Origin: Pontibacter ummariensis
GTDB taxonomy: Bacteria > Bacteroidota > Bacteroidia > Cytophagales > Hymenobacteraceae
Direction of reading: 5' to 3'
Assembly: GCF_900188175.1 (NCBI RefSeq)
Contig: NZ_FZOQ01000014.1
Coordinates: 116,132 to 180,131, forward strand
DNA length: 64,000 nt
Position 1 is the first letter of the stretch, and each line of letters opens with the position of its first letter. A program made the translations under genes and the position numbers. Positions 1 to 7,322 of this stretch are shown here, in pieces. The notes beneath the pieces are model-generated. The model was given only the letters and a program-made list of their open reading frames with translations. It was not told where the DNA came from and ran no database searches.

Positions 1-1
1 T

Positions 2-328
2 TATGCACTAGCTTTCTGGCAGGAGCACCTGCAGCCGCATTTTGCGTTGGAGGAGGCTACGGTTTTTACCATGGCTACCGCTTTTTCAGAGCACCTGGCA
101 AAACAGGTTGTTAAGTTATGCTCAGAACACAAGCAACTGGAAGGCCTGATGCTGGCATTACCAGAGGTGAAGGAAGAAAACTTGTCGCAAAAGCTCCATG
201 AGATAGGGCAACTCCTGGAACAGCATATCCGGCAGGAAGAGCGCGTGTTCTTTGAGCAACTGCAACAGGAGTTACCGGAAGCCGAGCTACGCTTGTTGCA
301 GGAGCAGGTAGCAGGGCACCTGGGCTAA
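2..328 (+). CDS. Hemerythrin-like HHE domain protein, 5' end cut by the window
   Basis: The frame is open from the first complete codon to a TAA at 326-328, so the start lies left of the window. Two metal-ligand style motifs are visible: HFALEE (codons from base 38) and HIRQEE (about base 223). Both have the His-x3-Glu spacing of hemerythrin/HHE cation-binding proteins, whose four-helix bundle carries a non-haem di-iron or oxygen-sensing centre. The rest is Leu/Glu/Gln-rich and helical, as expected for that fold. The TTG at 47 and the ATG at 70 are internal, because the HFALEE ligand motif would be lost or cut. The gene converges with the minus-strand carbonic anhydrase gene that ends at 329, with no spacer. 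The function of the full protein cannot be judged from this fragment. Confidence 0.75.
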   Translation, partial: YALAFWQEHLQPHFALEEATVFTMATAFSEHLAKQVVKLCSEHKQLEGLMLALPEVKEENLSQKLHEIGQLLEQHIRQEERVFFEQLQQELPEAELRLLQEQVAGHLG

Positions 329-847
329 TCAGTCCCTTCCCGTAAACCAACCACTGTACATCACATAGTTGTTAGCTACTTTCTCCAGGCCTTCTACCTG
401 CTCCTGGCTCAGCTGTTTTACCTTCCTGGCCGGGATACCCGCATAAATCCAGCCCGATTCGCACAAGGTATTCTCCAACACGATGGCCCCTGCCGCCACA
501 ATACAGTTTTTCTGCACACGGGCATTGTCCATCACAATAGCCCCCATCCCGATCAGCACGTTATCCTCCACCGTACAGCCGTGCACGATGGCTCTGTGCC
601 CGATGGATACATTGTTTCCGATAGTTGTAGCTGCTTTCTGATAGGTACAGTGAATCACAGCCCCATCCTGGATGTTTGACTTATCCCCAATACGGATGCT
701 GTTCACGTCGCCCCGAATCACGGCGTTAAACCATATCGAGCACTCACTGCCCAACACCACATCGCCTACAATGGTAGCGTTGTCGGCTATAAAACATCCC
801 TCGCCCATCTGGGGCCTTATACCTTTAACAGGAAGTATTACTGGCAT
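329..847 (-). CDS. Gamma-class carbonic anhydrase family protein (left-handed beta-helix)
   Basis: The 172-residue product has the imperfect hexapeptide repeats of a left-handed parallel beta-helix (runs such as NATIVGDVVLG and IGDKSNIQDGAVIH). It belongs to the YrdA/PaaY/CamH-like gamma carbonic anhydrase group, trimers that bind Zn or Fe between subunits. The three metal-ligand His are present (AVIHC, IGHRA and IVHGC), about residues 66, 84 and 89 from the start used here. The frame also opens at a GTG at 892, but family homology begins at MPVILPVKG and an AAAAGAG sits just before that ATG, so I chose 847. It lies about 100 bp downstream of the radical SAM gene on the same strand. Real carbonic anhydrase activity varies within this family and is not shown here. 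Confidence 0.88.
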   Translation of the reverse strand: MPVILPVKGIRPQMGEGCFIADNATIVGDVVLGSECSIWFNAVIRGDVNSIRIGDKSNIQDGAVIHCTYQKAATTIGNNVSIGHRAIVHGCTVEDNVLIGMGAIVMDNARVQKNCIVAAGAIVLENTLCESGWIYAGIPARKVKQLSQEQVEGLEKVANNYVMYSGWFTGRD

Positions 848-949
848 CTCTTTTAATTTTGATTGACTGAATTTTGAATAATTGGTCATCACTCCGCGTG
901 AAGTACACGAACTTGTGTACCTAAACCAAGCCCTGGACTGGTCCCTTCA

Positions 950-1951
950 CTACTTGCTAAAGGGAAGCAGGCGTTTCCAGGTACCCTTCATGTAATTGTA
1001 CTTAAGGGTACTCGGCAGTGCTTTCCAGAAGTATTTGTTCACCTCCACGGCAAAACTGGGCTGCATGTAGCAATTAATCGTACAGCCCTCACAGGCGGGC
1101 AGCCGCCCCTCCTGCCGCTTTAACTCAGCTACCTCCTGGCTCCTGTACAGCGCAAGCAAGTTCCCTTTAATAGGAAAGCGCTTGGTCCCTAAATGATAAC
1201 AGGGCAACACCAGTTCATTCTCCGGCGATATAACCAGTGTCGTACTCGCCGCCTTACAAACAGGCTTCTCCACATGGTTGCCCCCGTCGCGTCGCAATTC
1301 CACAAAGCCCTCGTTGAGGTACACTTGCGGGCGCCGGCCAAAGGCTGCCAGGTAATCCAACTCCTCAGGGGTCAGGTTTTCGCCAGTCTCCACCTCGTTG
1401 TACTCGAAGGCAGGGTTTATAATGAGCAACAGCTTATTCGGCAGGATGATTTTCTGGTACACCTCCTCCAACTGGTGCAGGTTCTTCCGGAACACGGTAA
1501 ACAGGATGTCTGGCCGCTCCCGCAACTCCTTGGCTACCTCTATAGACTTCATCACTAAGTCATAGCAAGGTACCCCACGGCCGGTGTCGTGTTCCTCCCT
1601 GTCAGCAGAGTCCAGCGAAAAATGCAGCATGTCTACTTTTCCCTTCAGCCGCTCTGCCAGCTTAGGATAGAGCATGCCGTTGGTGGTAAGCGTGGTAATA
1701 AACCCCATGTCATGCGCCATACCCAGCATGGCGTCTATCTGCCGGTGCAACAGCGGCTCTCCGCCTGTGAAATCTATCACCTGTACCCCCAAGCGTTTCA
1801 GATCCCGCAGGTTCTGCGCCACATCCTCTAACGTAATGTAAGGCGACGGTTTCTCCCAAATATCGCAGAACGAGCACTTGGCATTGCAGCGGTAGGTAAC
1901 ATAGTAGTTGCAAAGCACAGGTCTGGAGGTAAGGCGCATAGTAGGGAGCAT
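950..1951 (-). CDS. Radical SAM protein with C-terminal SPASM-like cysteines
   Basis: The 333-residue protein carries the radical SAM cluster motif CxxxCxxC (Cys22, Cys26, Cys29) that binds the [4Fe-4S] used to cleave S-adenosylmethionine. The GGEP motif of the SAM-binding strand follows near residue 64 (DFTGGEPLL). The C-terminal third has further cysteines (VCKAAS, LPCYH and CEGCTINC), resembling the auxiliary cluster region of SPASM/twitch enzymes. Those include peptide-modifying and cofactor-maturing enzymes, so the substrate is open. No small precursor peptide gene is evident beside it. An alternative Met5 start exists 12 bp downstream. It is likely transcribed ahead of the carbonic anhydrase gene. 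The gap upstream contains a possible small RNA on the opposite strand. Confidence 0.85.
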   Translation of the reverse strand: MLPTMRLTSRPVLCNYYVTYRCNAKCSFCDIWEKPSPYITLEDVAQNLRDLKRLGVQVIDFTGGEPLLHRQIDAMLGMAHDMGFITTLTTNGMLYPKLAERLKGKVDMLHFSLDSADREEHDTGRGVPCYDLVMKSIEVAKELRERPDILFTVFRKNLHQLEEVYQKIILPNKLLLIINPAFEYNEVETGENLTPEELDYLAAFGRRPQVYLNEGFVELRRDGGNHVEKPVCKAASTTLVISPENELVLPCYHLGTKRFPIKGNLLALYRSQEVAELKRQEGRLPACEGCTINCYMQPSFAVEVNKYFWKALPSTLKYNYMKGTWKRLLPFSK

Positions 1952-2164
1952 GTAACATCAAAATTAGGAATTATGTACGGGAAGCAAAGCGAAATGTCGG
2001 CCTGGCTCCCAGGCAGGACGTGTAACAGCACCTAAAAGCACAAGCCCCCTCCCCCTTGTTCTGGTGCTTTAAACTAAAAAACGTCTGCCCAACCTAATAA
2101 AAAGGAGTTTGTCTACGCTTTTAAGGATGTTATGAAGAAAACCTGGGGCTTCGTCTAAAATAGC

Positions 2165-2194
2165 TTTCAGAGTTCGCTGAAAGCATTACTTTTG
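2165..2194 (+). promoter_or_regulatory. Bacteroidota-type promoter
   Basis: The -7 box TACTTTTG (2187-2194) matches TAnnTTTG exactly. A TTTC at 2165-2168 sits 18 bases upstream in the -33 position. The box is immediately preceded by the inverted repeat GCTTTCAG/CTGAAAGC (2163-2170 and 2177-2184), which could be an operator. The predicted start of transcription is near 2201. Confidence 0.6.
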
Positions 2195-2200
2195 CACCGC

Positions 2201-2325
2201 TCTGTTAAAGCAGGGCTAGAGTAAAGGTATAACTTGTTTAAGGTGAGATGTAAGTAAGTTACCGTTCCTATTATTCTATCTACTACCAAACGCAGAAGCC
2301 GCACCTCGTGTGGCTTCTGCTGTTT
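2201..2325 (+). ncRNA. Candidate small RNA between promoter and terminator
   Basis: About 125 bases lie between a good promoter box and a strong terminator-like hairpin with no open reading frame. An internal stem pairs TAACTT (2230-2235) with AAGTTA (2256-2261). The size would suit a small regulatory RNA such as a 6S-type RNA, but I could not match any known family by eye. It could instead be an attenuated leader of the porin gene at 2403. A covariance-model search would decide. Confidence 0.4.
2292..2320 (+). terminator. Rho-independent terminator-like hairpin
   Basis: A 13-bp stem with one G-U pair (GCAGAAGCCGCAC with GTGTGGCTTCTGC) closes a three-base loop and is followed by TGTTTTA. No plus-strand gene ends upstream, so it ends the candidate small RNA or attenuates transcription into the porin gene. 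Confidence 0.6.
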
Positions 2326-2402
2326 TAGCTATACTAACGTGCAAAGCTGTCCGTTATGCGTAAGCAATAGCTTGGGTGTGAAAACAAAACTGTAGGAAGA
2401 CT

Positions 2403-3011
2403 ATGAAAACGTTGATGATCGTGGCAGCAATTGTGCTGTCGACAGGTGTGGCTGCCAAGGCCCAGTTTTTTCAGGCCGGTGTTAAGGCTGGCCTTAGTAC
2501 AACGAACGTTAAGGTAAGCGAAGTCCGCAACAATCCTTTACAGTATAAAAACCCGGAGAATGTGACCGGTTACCATGCCGGCTTCTTTGCCCGCTTACAG
2601 GTTGCCGGTATCTTTGTGCAGCCAGAGGCTCTCTTTACCTCTACAGGAGGCACCATAGAAGTGACTGACAACTTTAACATCCAGAATGTGCAGGTAGAGG
2701 AGTTTGAGTTCGACCGGCTGGATGTACCTATCATGGTAGGGTATAACTTCTTTAAGGTACTGCGTGTGCAGGCCGGCCCTGTTATCTCCCAGCTCATAAG
2801 CGCCGAACAGGAAAATCAGGACATAGAAGAGTTTCTAAACAACTCCGATTGGGGCTACCAGGCGGGCATAGGGATTGATGTGTGGAATCTGACTGCCGAC
2901 GTGCGCTACGAACGCATAAACCGTGACTATACAAACACCCCGCAGCAGAGTGGCATGAAACTGCAAAACGACCAGTTTGTCGTGAGCCTTGGCTATAAGC
3001 TGATTAAATAG
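2403..3011 (+). CDS. Outer-membrane beta-barrel protein of the porin family
   Basis: The 202-residue protein starts with a Sec signal peptide (hydrophobic MIVAAIVLSTG, cleavage after AKA with Gln at +1). The mature part has alternating hydrophobic and polar strands and ends in a short strand after SLGYKL, as in small 8-stranded barrels of the Bacteroidota porin family (outer membrane protein beta-barrel domain). Glycine-rich starts such as FQAGVKAGLSTT and aromatic turns support an outer-membrane location. No specific ligand can be assigned. It has its own transcription unit, preceded by a hairpin at 2292-2320 and followed by an unrelated LD-carboxypeptidase gene. Confidence 0.8.
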   Translation: MKTLMIVAAIVLSTGVAAKAQFFQAGVKAGLSTTNVKVSEVRNNPLQYKNPENVTGYHAGFFARLQVAGIFVQPEALFTSTGGTIEVTDNFNIQNVQVEEFEFDRLDVPIMVGYNFFKVLRVQAGPVISQLISAEQENQDIEEFLNNSDWGYQAGIGIDVWNLTADVRYERINRDYTNTPQQSGMKLQNDQFVVSLGYKLIK

Positions 3012-3080
3012 GCGGGGAGTTGCCGCAAACAAGGTGTGTTTACCCTAATTCCGGACCAGTCCTGGTGGGTGGTTTCGCAA

Positions 3081-3100
3081 ATATGGCGTAAAAGCCATAT
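3081..3100. repeat. 7-bp inverted repeat ahead of the LD-carboxypeptidase gene
   Basis: ATATGGC (3081-3087) and GCCATAT (3094-3100) are separated by six bases and lie 28 bases before the ATG at 3128. This could be an operator, a leader hairpin or the end of the porin transcript. No T-run follows. Confidence 0.4.
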
Positions 3101-3127
3101 CTTAGCCGATAGTCAAAGTCTAAAAGC

Positions 3128-4021
3128 ATGATCCCTGCCCTTCGTCCCGGTGATAAAATCGCCATTGTTGCCACTGCCCGAAAAATTACCCTTCCTGAGA
3201 TAGAATTAGCTATCCGGACCTTCAAGGACTGGGGACTGCAGGTAATATTAGGAGAGAGCATCGGGGCCAGCTACAATTACTTTGCCGGGAATGATGCCTT
3301 GCGCCTGCAGGACCTGCAGCAGATGCTGGATAATGACAGCATCAAGGCCATTATCTGCGCCCGTGGTGGTTATGGCACAACCCGCATCATTGACCAGGTA
3401 GACTTTACTATATTTCAGCAACACCCCAAATGGCTGGTAGGCTTTAGTGATGTAACCGCACTGCACAGCCACATTCACAACCTGGGCTTAGAGAGCATAC
3501 ATGCTATTATGCCGCTACTCTTCCCCAAAGAAGGCACTGCAGATTCGATCGAAACGCTGCGCCGTGTACTGTTTGGAGAAGATGTGGTTTATACGGCCGC
3601 TCCACATGCCTTTAACCGCACAGGAACAGCCATTGGACAGTTGGTAGGTGGCAACCTATCCATGCTACACACCCTTACAGGCACCCGCTCCGACATTAGC
3701 ACAGAGGGCAAAATCCTGTTTCTCGAAGACTTGTGTGAATACCTGTACCATGTGGACCGCATGATGGTACACATGGACCGCAGCGGTAAACTGGAAAACC
3801 TGGCAGGCCTTGTGATCGGCGATATGAGTGATATGAATGATACCCCCGTTCCTTTTGGTAAAACCGCTTACGAGATCATATTAGAGCACACAGGCAAATA
3901 CAACTATCCTGTTGCCTATGGGTTCCCGGTTGGGCACGAGCCACTGAACCTGGCATTAATTTGCGGCAGGGAAACAGCACTGGCTGTAAGTGAGAGCGGA
4001 GTGCAGTTAACCTATTGCTAA
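3128..4021 (+). CDS. LD-carboxypeptidase, peptidase family S66
   Basis: The 297-residue cytoplasmic protein matches the S66 family (LdcA/MccF). These enzymes remove the terminal D-Ala from the L,D bond of murein tetrapeptides during cell-wall recycling. The N-terminal ALRPGDKIAIVA and the ICARGGYGTTRI segment (about residues 76-87) are family hallmarks. The nucleophile is Ser107 in VGFSDVTALH. The rest of the Ser-Glu-His triad is represented by FLEDLCEYLYHVDR and by the His of YGFPVGHEP near the C-terminus. There is no signal peptide, consistent with recycling inside the cell. A MccF-like self-immunity role is possible for some S66 members, but no toxin genes are nearby. Confidence 0.9.
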   Translation: MIPALRPGDKIAIVATARKITLPEIELAIRTFKDWGLQVILGESIGASYNYFAGNDALRLQDLQQMLDNDSIKAIICARGGYGTTRIIDQVDFTIFQQHPKWLVGFSDVTALHSHIHNLGLESIHAIMPLLFPKEGTADSIETLRRVLFGEDVVYTAAPHAFNRTGTAIGQLVGGNLSMLHTLTGTRSDISTEGKILFLEDLCEYLYHVDRMMVHMDRSGKLENLAGLVIGDMSDMNDTPVPFGKTAYEIILEHTGKYNYPVAYGFPVGHEPLNLALICGRETALAVSESGVQLTYC

Positions 4022-4050
4022 AAAAGCTTTAAACGCGAGCGCTTTTTCTT
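4021..4050 (+). terminator. Terminator after the LD-carboxypeptidase gene
   Basis: AAAAAGC (4021-4027) pairs with GCTTTTT (4041-4047), followed by CTTTT. It begins within the stop codon of the gene. Confidence 0.55.
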
Positions 4051-4188
4051 TTAAGGCGTTCAGAGGGGTTAGTTACCTGTTACACCAGCATCTTCCCTGA
4101 CTACTGCCCCTATAAAAACAAAAAGCCACATTACTGCGGCAGGTAAAAGTTTTACTAACAAAAAGAAGAACAGTAAAGGCTTTAGTAT

Positions 4189-4244
4189 CCGAGCACTTCC
4201 GTCACCGGGGCTTTTCAGAAGGCCACGGCGATGGAAATGCTCGG
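4189..4244 (-). repeat. Rod-like imperfect hairpin 3' of the small basic protein gene
   Basis: CCGAGCA (4189-4195) pairs with TGCTCGG (4238-4244). Inside, TTCC/GGAA, CCG/CGG and GGC/GCC continue the stem, separated only by symmetric mismatches, around a loop of about 10 bases. It starts 13 bases after the stop codon of the minus-strand gene and lacks a T-run, so it looks like a stabilising or processing structure rather than a classical terminator. Confidence 0.5.
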
Positions 4245-4256
4245 GCTTCTCTGGGT

Positions 4257-4478
4257 CTATGAATTCTCCTCCTCATCTTCTGACGATTCTTTCTTTCGTT
4301 CTTCAGGCGGAGTATCTGTAATGTTCCCGAATTCATCCACATAAGCTATCATCTCAGCCAGGCTTCCTCCCGTAGAGTTTTCCTGACGCTCTAACTTACG
4401 CTCCAGTTTTGCTTCTTTCTTTTTCGCTTTCTTCTTCTCGCGTTGCTTCTTCATGAACGTGTTCTGCGATCTACCCAT
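4257..4478 (-). CDS. Small basic conserved hypothetical protein
   Basis: The 73-residue protein begins MGRSQNTFMKKQREKKKA. It has a strongly Lys/Arg/Glu-rich N-terminal half, likely one charged helix, then a conserved-looking segment AEMIAYVDEFGNITDTPP and an acidic tail. In Bacteroidota, proteins with this layout are often found joined to or beside cold-shock domain proteins. The N-terminal half resembles nucleic-acid-binding extensions, but no cold-shock domain is present here. The frame extends to 4502, yet the family-like start is the ATG at 4478. A structured 3' hairpin follows, and a 389-base upstream region with inverted repeats suggests post-transcriptional control. The function is unknown. 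Confidence 0.7.
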   Translation of the reverse strand: MGRSQNTFMKKQREKKKAKKKEAKLERKLERQENSTGGSLAEMIAYVDEFGNITDTPPEERKKESSEDEEENS

Positions 4479-4502
4479 AGTTAGTTTGTTTAAGTGATAC
4501 AT

Positions 4503-4891
4503 TTGCCCCGGTCTTGGCTTACTTATGATATCTTAACCTGAAAAGGAAAAGGGCATAAGGCAGGGGCTTACAATTGATATATAGCACCAGGATGACAGTC
4601 ATCCTGGCTAAGGCGGTCAAGGGCTGTAACGGCAAGTGTACTGGGCACTGGAGGCTGTTACGCAAACCTTCTCCGCTGCATTCCTGATGTGTAAAGCCGG
4701 TTTGACTTTTCAGACACCCTTAAGGTTTTGCAAAAACTGTACCTCCCTTAAGGGTAATTGGAAAAAAATAAGGCCCGATTAACGGCGAAGCGAAATTACG
4801 GGATCAAGTATTGACTGTTTCCACTACGAAGATAGGAATTTTTACGCTTCAATCCAATTCCCGGTCAGTACTGTAGCCCCTCAGTAGGCCT
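4503..4891. other. 389-base intergenic region with inverted repeats
   Basis: No gene is seen. CCAGGATGA/TCATCCTGG (4587-4595 and 4599-4607) is a perfect 9-bp hairpin with a 3-base loop. Two CCTTAAGG-core palindromes lie at 4717-4726 and 4745-4754. The region is upstream of the small basic protein gene and downstream of the endonuclease III gene, both on the minus strand. Confidence 0.6.
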
Positions 4892-5599
4892 TCAGGCTAC
4901 CTTATCGATGCCCTCTTCCCGCACATCATGGTAATAATTACAAATGCTGTTAAGTACACATTTTTCACATTTGGGACTGCGCCATGTACAGATCCTTTGG
5001 CCATGCCACAGTAAGTGTATGTGAAAGTTGTACAATTCCACAGGATCTTTTGGTAGCAGCTGCAGAAGTACCTCATGGGCTTTATTGGGTGTTACCTTGG
5101 CCCCGATAAGCCCCACCCGTTGGCTTACCCTGTGCACGTGCGTGTCCACCGGAAGGATGGGCTTCTTAAAGTTAAAGAGCAGCAGCAAGGAAGCCGTTTT
5201 CAGCCCGACACCTGGCAGGCTTGTCAGCCACTCCATTGCTTCCTCCACAGGCATTTCCTCTAAAAAGTCGATGCTTATCTCCCCTCTTTTATCCTTTATA
5301 ATTTTCAGTGTCTCCTGAATTTGCGGTGCTTTCTGCCCCGGGTAGCGGGTAGTAGCAATTGCATCGGCTAACTCCTCAAACGGTGCCTGCATCACCCCTT
5401 CCCAGTCGCCGAAGCGCTCCAGCATGGTATAGTAGGCCTTTTCTTCATCTTTGTGGTTTGTCCGGTGCGAGAGCATAGTGGAGATAAGCTCATGCATAGG
5501 GTCGCGGCGGTTCTTCAACTCCAGCCGCTTGTAGGCCTCGTTTAGCATGTCATGTGTCAGCAGCGTCTTTTCCTCGACAGGCAGTTCTTTTGCATCCAT
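4892..5599 (-). CDS. Endonuclease III-family DNA glycosylase with iron-sulfur cluster
   Basis: The 235-residue protein is a HhH-GPD base-excision repair enzyme. The helix-hairpin-helix LPGVGLKTA (about residues 129-136) supplies the catalytic Lys134, and Asp152 in PVDTHVHRV is the second catalytic residue. The C-terminal [4Fe-4S] ligands Cys204-x6-Cys211-x2-Cys214-x5-Cys220 are intact. It departs from classical Nth in the damage-recognition helix, where the usual LSxQTxD segment reads LSHRTNHKD. It may therefore differ in lesion preference, and a MutY-like role is unlikely because no C-terminal MutT-like domain is present. It is probably transcribed alone, from the spacer shared with the divergent metallo-hydrolase gene. 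Confidence 0.85.
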   Translation of the reverse strand: MDAKELPVEEKTLLTHDMLNEAYKRLELKNRRDPMHELISTMLSHRTNHKDEEKAYYTMLERFGDWEGVMQAPFEELADAIATTRYPGQKAPQIQETLKIIKDKRGEISIDFLEEMPVEEAMEWLTSLPGVGLKTASLLLLFNFKKPILPVDTHVHRVSQRVGLIGAKVTPNKAHEVLLQLLPKDPVELYNFHIHLLWHGQRICTWRSPKCEKCVLNSICNYYHDVREEGIDKVA

Positions 5600-5648
5600 A
5601 AGCAGGTGTTTCGGTGGGTTCTATCTGTACGGCCTTCCTCCTGCATCT

Positions 5649-5682
5649 GTTAGCCAAGTTCCTTTAGAGAGGCTAACTTTTT
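5649..5682 (+). terminator. Terminator-like hairpin with T-run, no upstream gene
   Basis: GTTAGCC (5649-5655) pairs with GGCTAAC (5671-5677), followed by TTTTT on the plus strand. The only upstream gene runs the other way, so it could be a leader attenuator for the gene at 5830 or the end of a short antisense transcript. Confidence 0.35.
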
Positions 5683-5829
5683 GAATGGCAATAGCTTTCA
5701 AAGTGCTGTTATCAGTATGGCTGACAGCGGGCGCAGCGGCATAAATATAATTATACACACAACTATTTTAACCACGAATCGATATATGTGTTAATCTAAC
5801 CTTAACATCCGGTGTTTGCACACTGGTAT

Positions 5830-6525
5830 ATGCGTATGCGAATTAAGTTTTTAGGAACAGGTGGCGCCTTCGACACAGACTACCTGAACTCTGCTGCTCT
5901 TTTGGAGTTCCGGGGCATAACCCTCCTGATAGACTGTGGATTTACTGTTTTCCCGACACTAGTGAGCAAGAACCTGGTGCAGAAGGTAGACCATGTTATC
6001 TTAACACACCTGCACAATGACCACTGCGGTAGCCTGGCTACTTTTCTGCTCTACAAAAGCATTGTGGAAAAAAGCAAAAAGCCTGTTATCCTCTATCCGT
6101 CGGAACAGTTTAAGCAACAATTAACTTCCTTCCTGAGAATACAGCTGAAAGAACCTGAAAAATATGCCGAATTCGTGCCCCTGGATCAGTTTGAGGGAGT
6201 CATTGCTGTAGATACCTATGGCCAGCACTCCGAGGGCCTGCAAACGTACTCTTACATTTTTGATAACGATTCCCGTATCGTCTATTCCGGCGATTTGGGT
6301 AAACCCGATGTCCTCTTTGAGAAACTAGAACGCCTGCCAGCAAAGGAGACCTGCGTTTTTCATGATATTACCTTTAACCCGGAAAATACCGGCCACACCT
6401 ATTACAAGAAGCTGTTACCGTATTTGAACGGCAAGGAAATGTACGGCTACCATTGCGACCCGACACAAAGCCCTCCCGATAACCCCATTCGTCTGGTTTT
6501 CTTTCAGCCACACTTGATGGCTTAA
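5830..6525 (+). CDS. Metallo-beta-lactamase-fold hydrolase (RNase Z-like subgroup)
   Basis: The 231-residue protein begins with the typical IKFLGTGGAF strand and carries the zinc motif HLHNDHCGS (HxHxDH). A later Asp in IVYSGDLGKPD and the His of YGYHCDP complete the usual ligand set. The compact fold without a long insertion is nearest to RNase Z or cyclic-nucleotide phosphodiesterase-like members. Without more context the substrate stays open. A GTG at 5812 would extend it by six residues, but the ATGs at 5830 and 5836 fit the family start better, so I chose 5830. It converges on the OmpA lipoprotein gene, and a shared hairpin lies between them. Confidence 0.8.
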   Translation: MRMRIKFLGTGGAFDTDYLNSAALLEFRGITLLIDCGFTVFPTLVSKNLVQKVDHVILTHLHNDHCGSLATFLLYKSIVEKSKKPVILYPSEQFKQQLTSFLRIQLKEPEKYAEFVPLDQFEGVIAVDTYGQHSEGLQTYSYIFDNDSRIVYSGDLGKPDVLFEKLERLPAKETCVFHDITFNPENTGHTYYKKLLPYLNGKEMYGYHCDPTQSPPDNPIRLVFFQPHLMA

Positions 6526-6554
6526 AAGTTAGAGTTTAGCGGCTATGCACAAAA

Positions 6555-6584
6555 AAGCCGGCCGCACAAAGGCACGGCCGGCTT
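6555..6584 (-). terminator. Terminator of the first OmpA-type lipoprotein gene
   Basis: AAGCCGGCCG (6555-6564) pairs with CGGCCGGCTT (6575-6584). In the minus direction the stem is followed by TTTTTTG. It may also stop the converging plus-strand gene, though with a weaker T-run. Confidence 0.8.
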
Positions 6585-6605
6585 GTAAAACGCTTTGATC
6601 TGAAA

Positions 6606-7322
6606 TTATAGTTCGCCTCGCTCTGCGGCTCTTTTCATTTTCTCATTGGCAAAGATCGCAATCTCCACCCGGCGGTTCTGAGCACGGCCTGCCGCTGTCG
6701 TGTTATCAGCCACTGGCTGGTCGAAGGAGTAGCCTTGGGTTTGCAGGCGGCTACGGTCTACACCCAAAGAGGCCGCATAATCGGCTACCGCCTGTGCCCG
6801 ACGCTCTGACAGGCGCTGGTTATACTCCCGGGTACCCGTGTTATCTGTATGGCCCTCTATCAGGATGTTCGTGTCCGGGTACTTTTTCAGTGTCTCGGCA
6901 AGCTCCGCAATCTCGGTGCGGGCCTTGGGCTGCAGTTCAGCAGAGTTCGTTTCAAACAGGATGCCTGAATCAAAGGTAAGCTTGATACCTTCGCCAACGC
7001 GCTCTACCTCAGCATTCTCCAGGTCTCGCTCCAGCTCCTCTGCCTGCTTGTCCATTTGCCGCCCGATAATTGCTCCAGTGGCCCCCCCCACGGCAGCACC
7101 GATAATAGCACCGGCAGCAGTATTACCGGCCACTCTACCTACTACACCGCCGACCACAGCACCGGAGCCGGCACCAATGATACCGCCTTTAGCTGTTTTG
7201 CTCATGCCACGGTCATCATCTGTGCTGTCTGCGCCTACCTGGCTCGTATTGCAGGAACTTAGCAGTACGGCGAGTATAGCAAAAATTGATAAAAAGTTTC
7301 TCAGGTTCTTCATAGTTCTCAT
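6606..7322 (-). CDS. OmpA-family lipoprotein with glycine zipper, copy 1
   Basis: The 238-residue protein has a lipoprotein signal peptide ending LLSSC (Cys24). A Gly/Ala-rich glycine-zipper segment follows (about residues 46-90, GGIIGAGSG and AAVGGATGAIIG), then a C-terminal OmpA/MotB peptidoglycan-binding domain from about 110. That domain shows the ILIEGHTDNTG and RLSERRAQAV signatures, with the Asp and Arg that contact meso-diaminopimelate. It probably tethers the outer membrane to the murein sacculus. The neighbour at 7625-8371 is a paralogue with the same architecture, so this is a tandem duplication. A Met4 start is possible. The leader upstream contains a nested inverted repeat at 7396-7459. 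Confidence 0.88.
   Translation of the reverse strand: MRTMKNLRNFLSIFAILAVLLSSCNTSQVGADSTDDDRGMSKTAKGGIIGAGSGAVVGGVVGRVAGNTAAGAIIGAAVGGATGAIIGRQMDKQAEELERDLENAEVERVGEGIKLTFDSGILFETNSAELQPKARTEIAELAETLKKYPDTNILIEGHTDNTGTREYNQRLSERRAQAVADYAASLGVDRSRLQTQGYSFDQPVADNTTAAGRAQNRRVEIAIFANEKMKRAAERGEL

Larger units (their letters stand above)
1952..2402. other. 451-base intergenic region with a probable small-RNA unit
   Basis: No credible reading frame is present. The region holds a Bacteroidota-type -7 box, an inverted repeat just before it, an internal stem (2226-2235 with 2256-2263) and a 13-bp terminator-like hairpin, all arranged for plus-strand transcription. The last 80 bases before the porin gene would hold that gene's own promoter. 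Confidence 0.6.
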
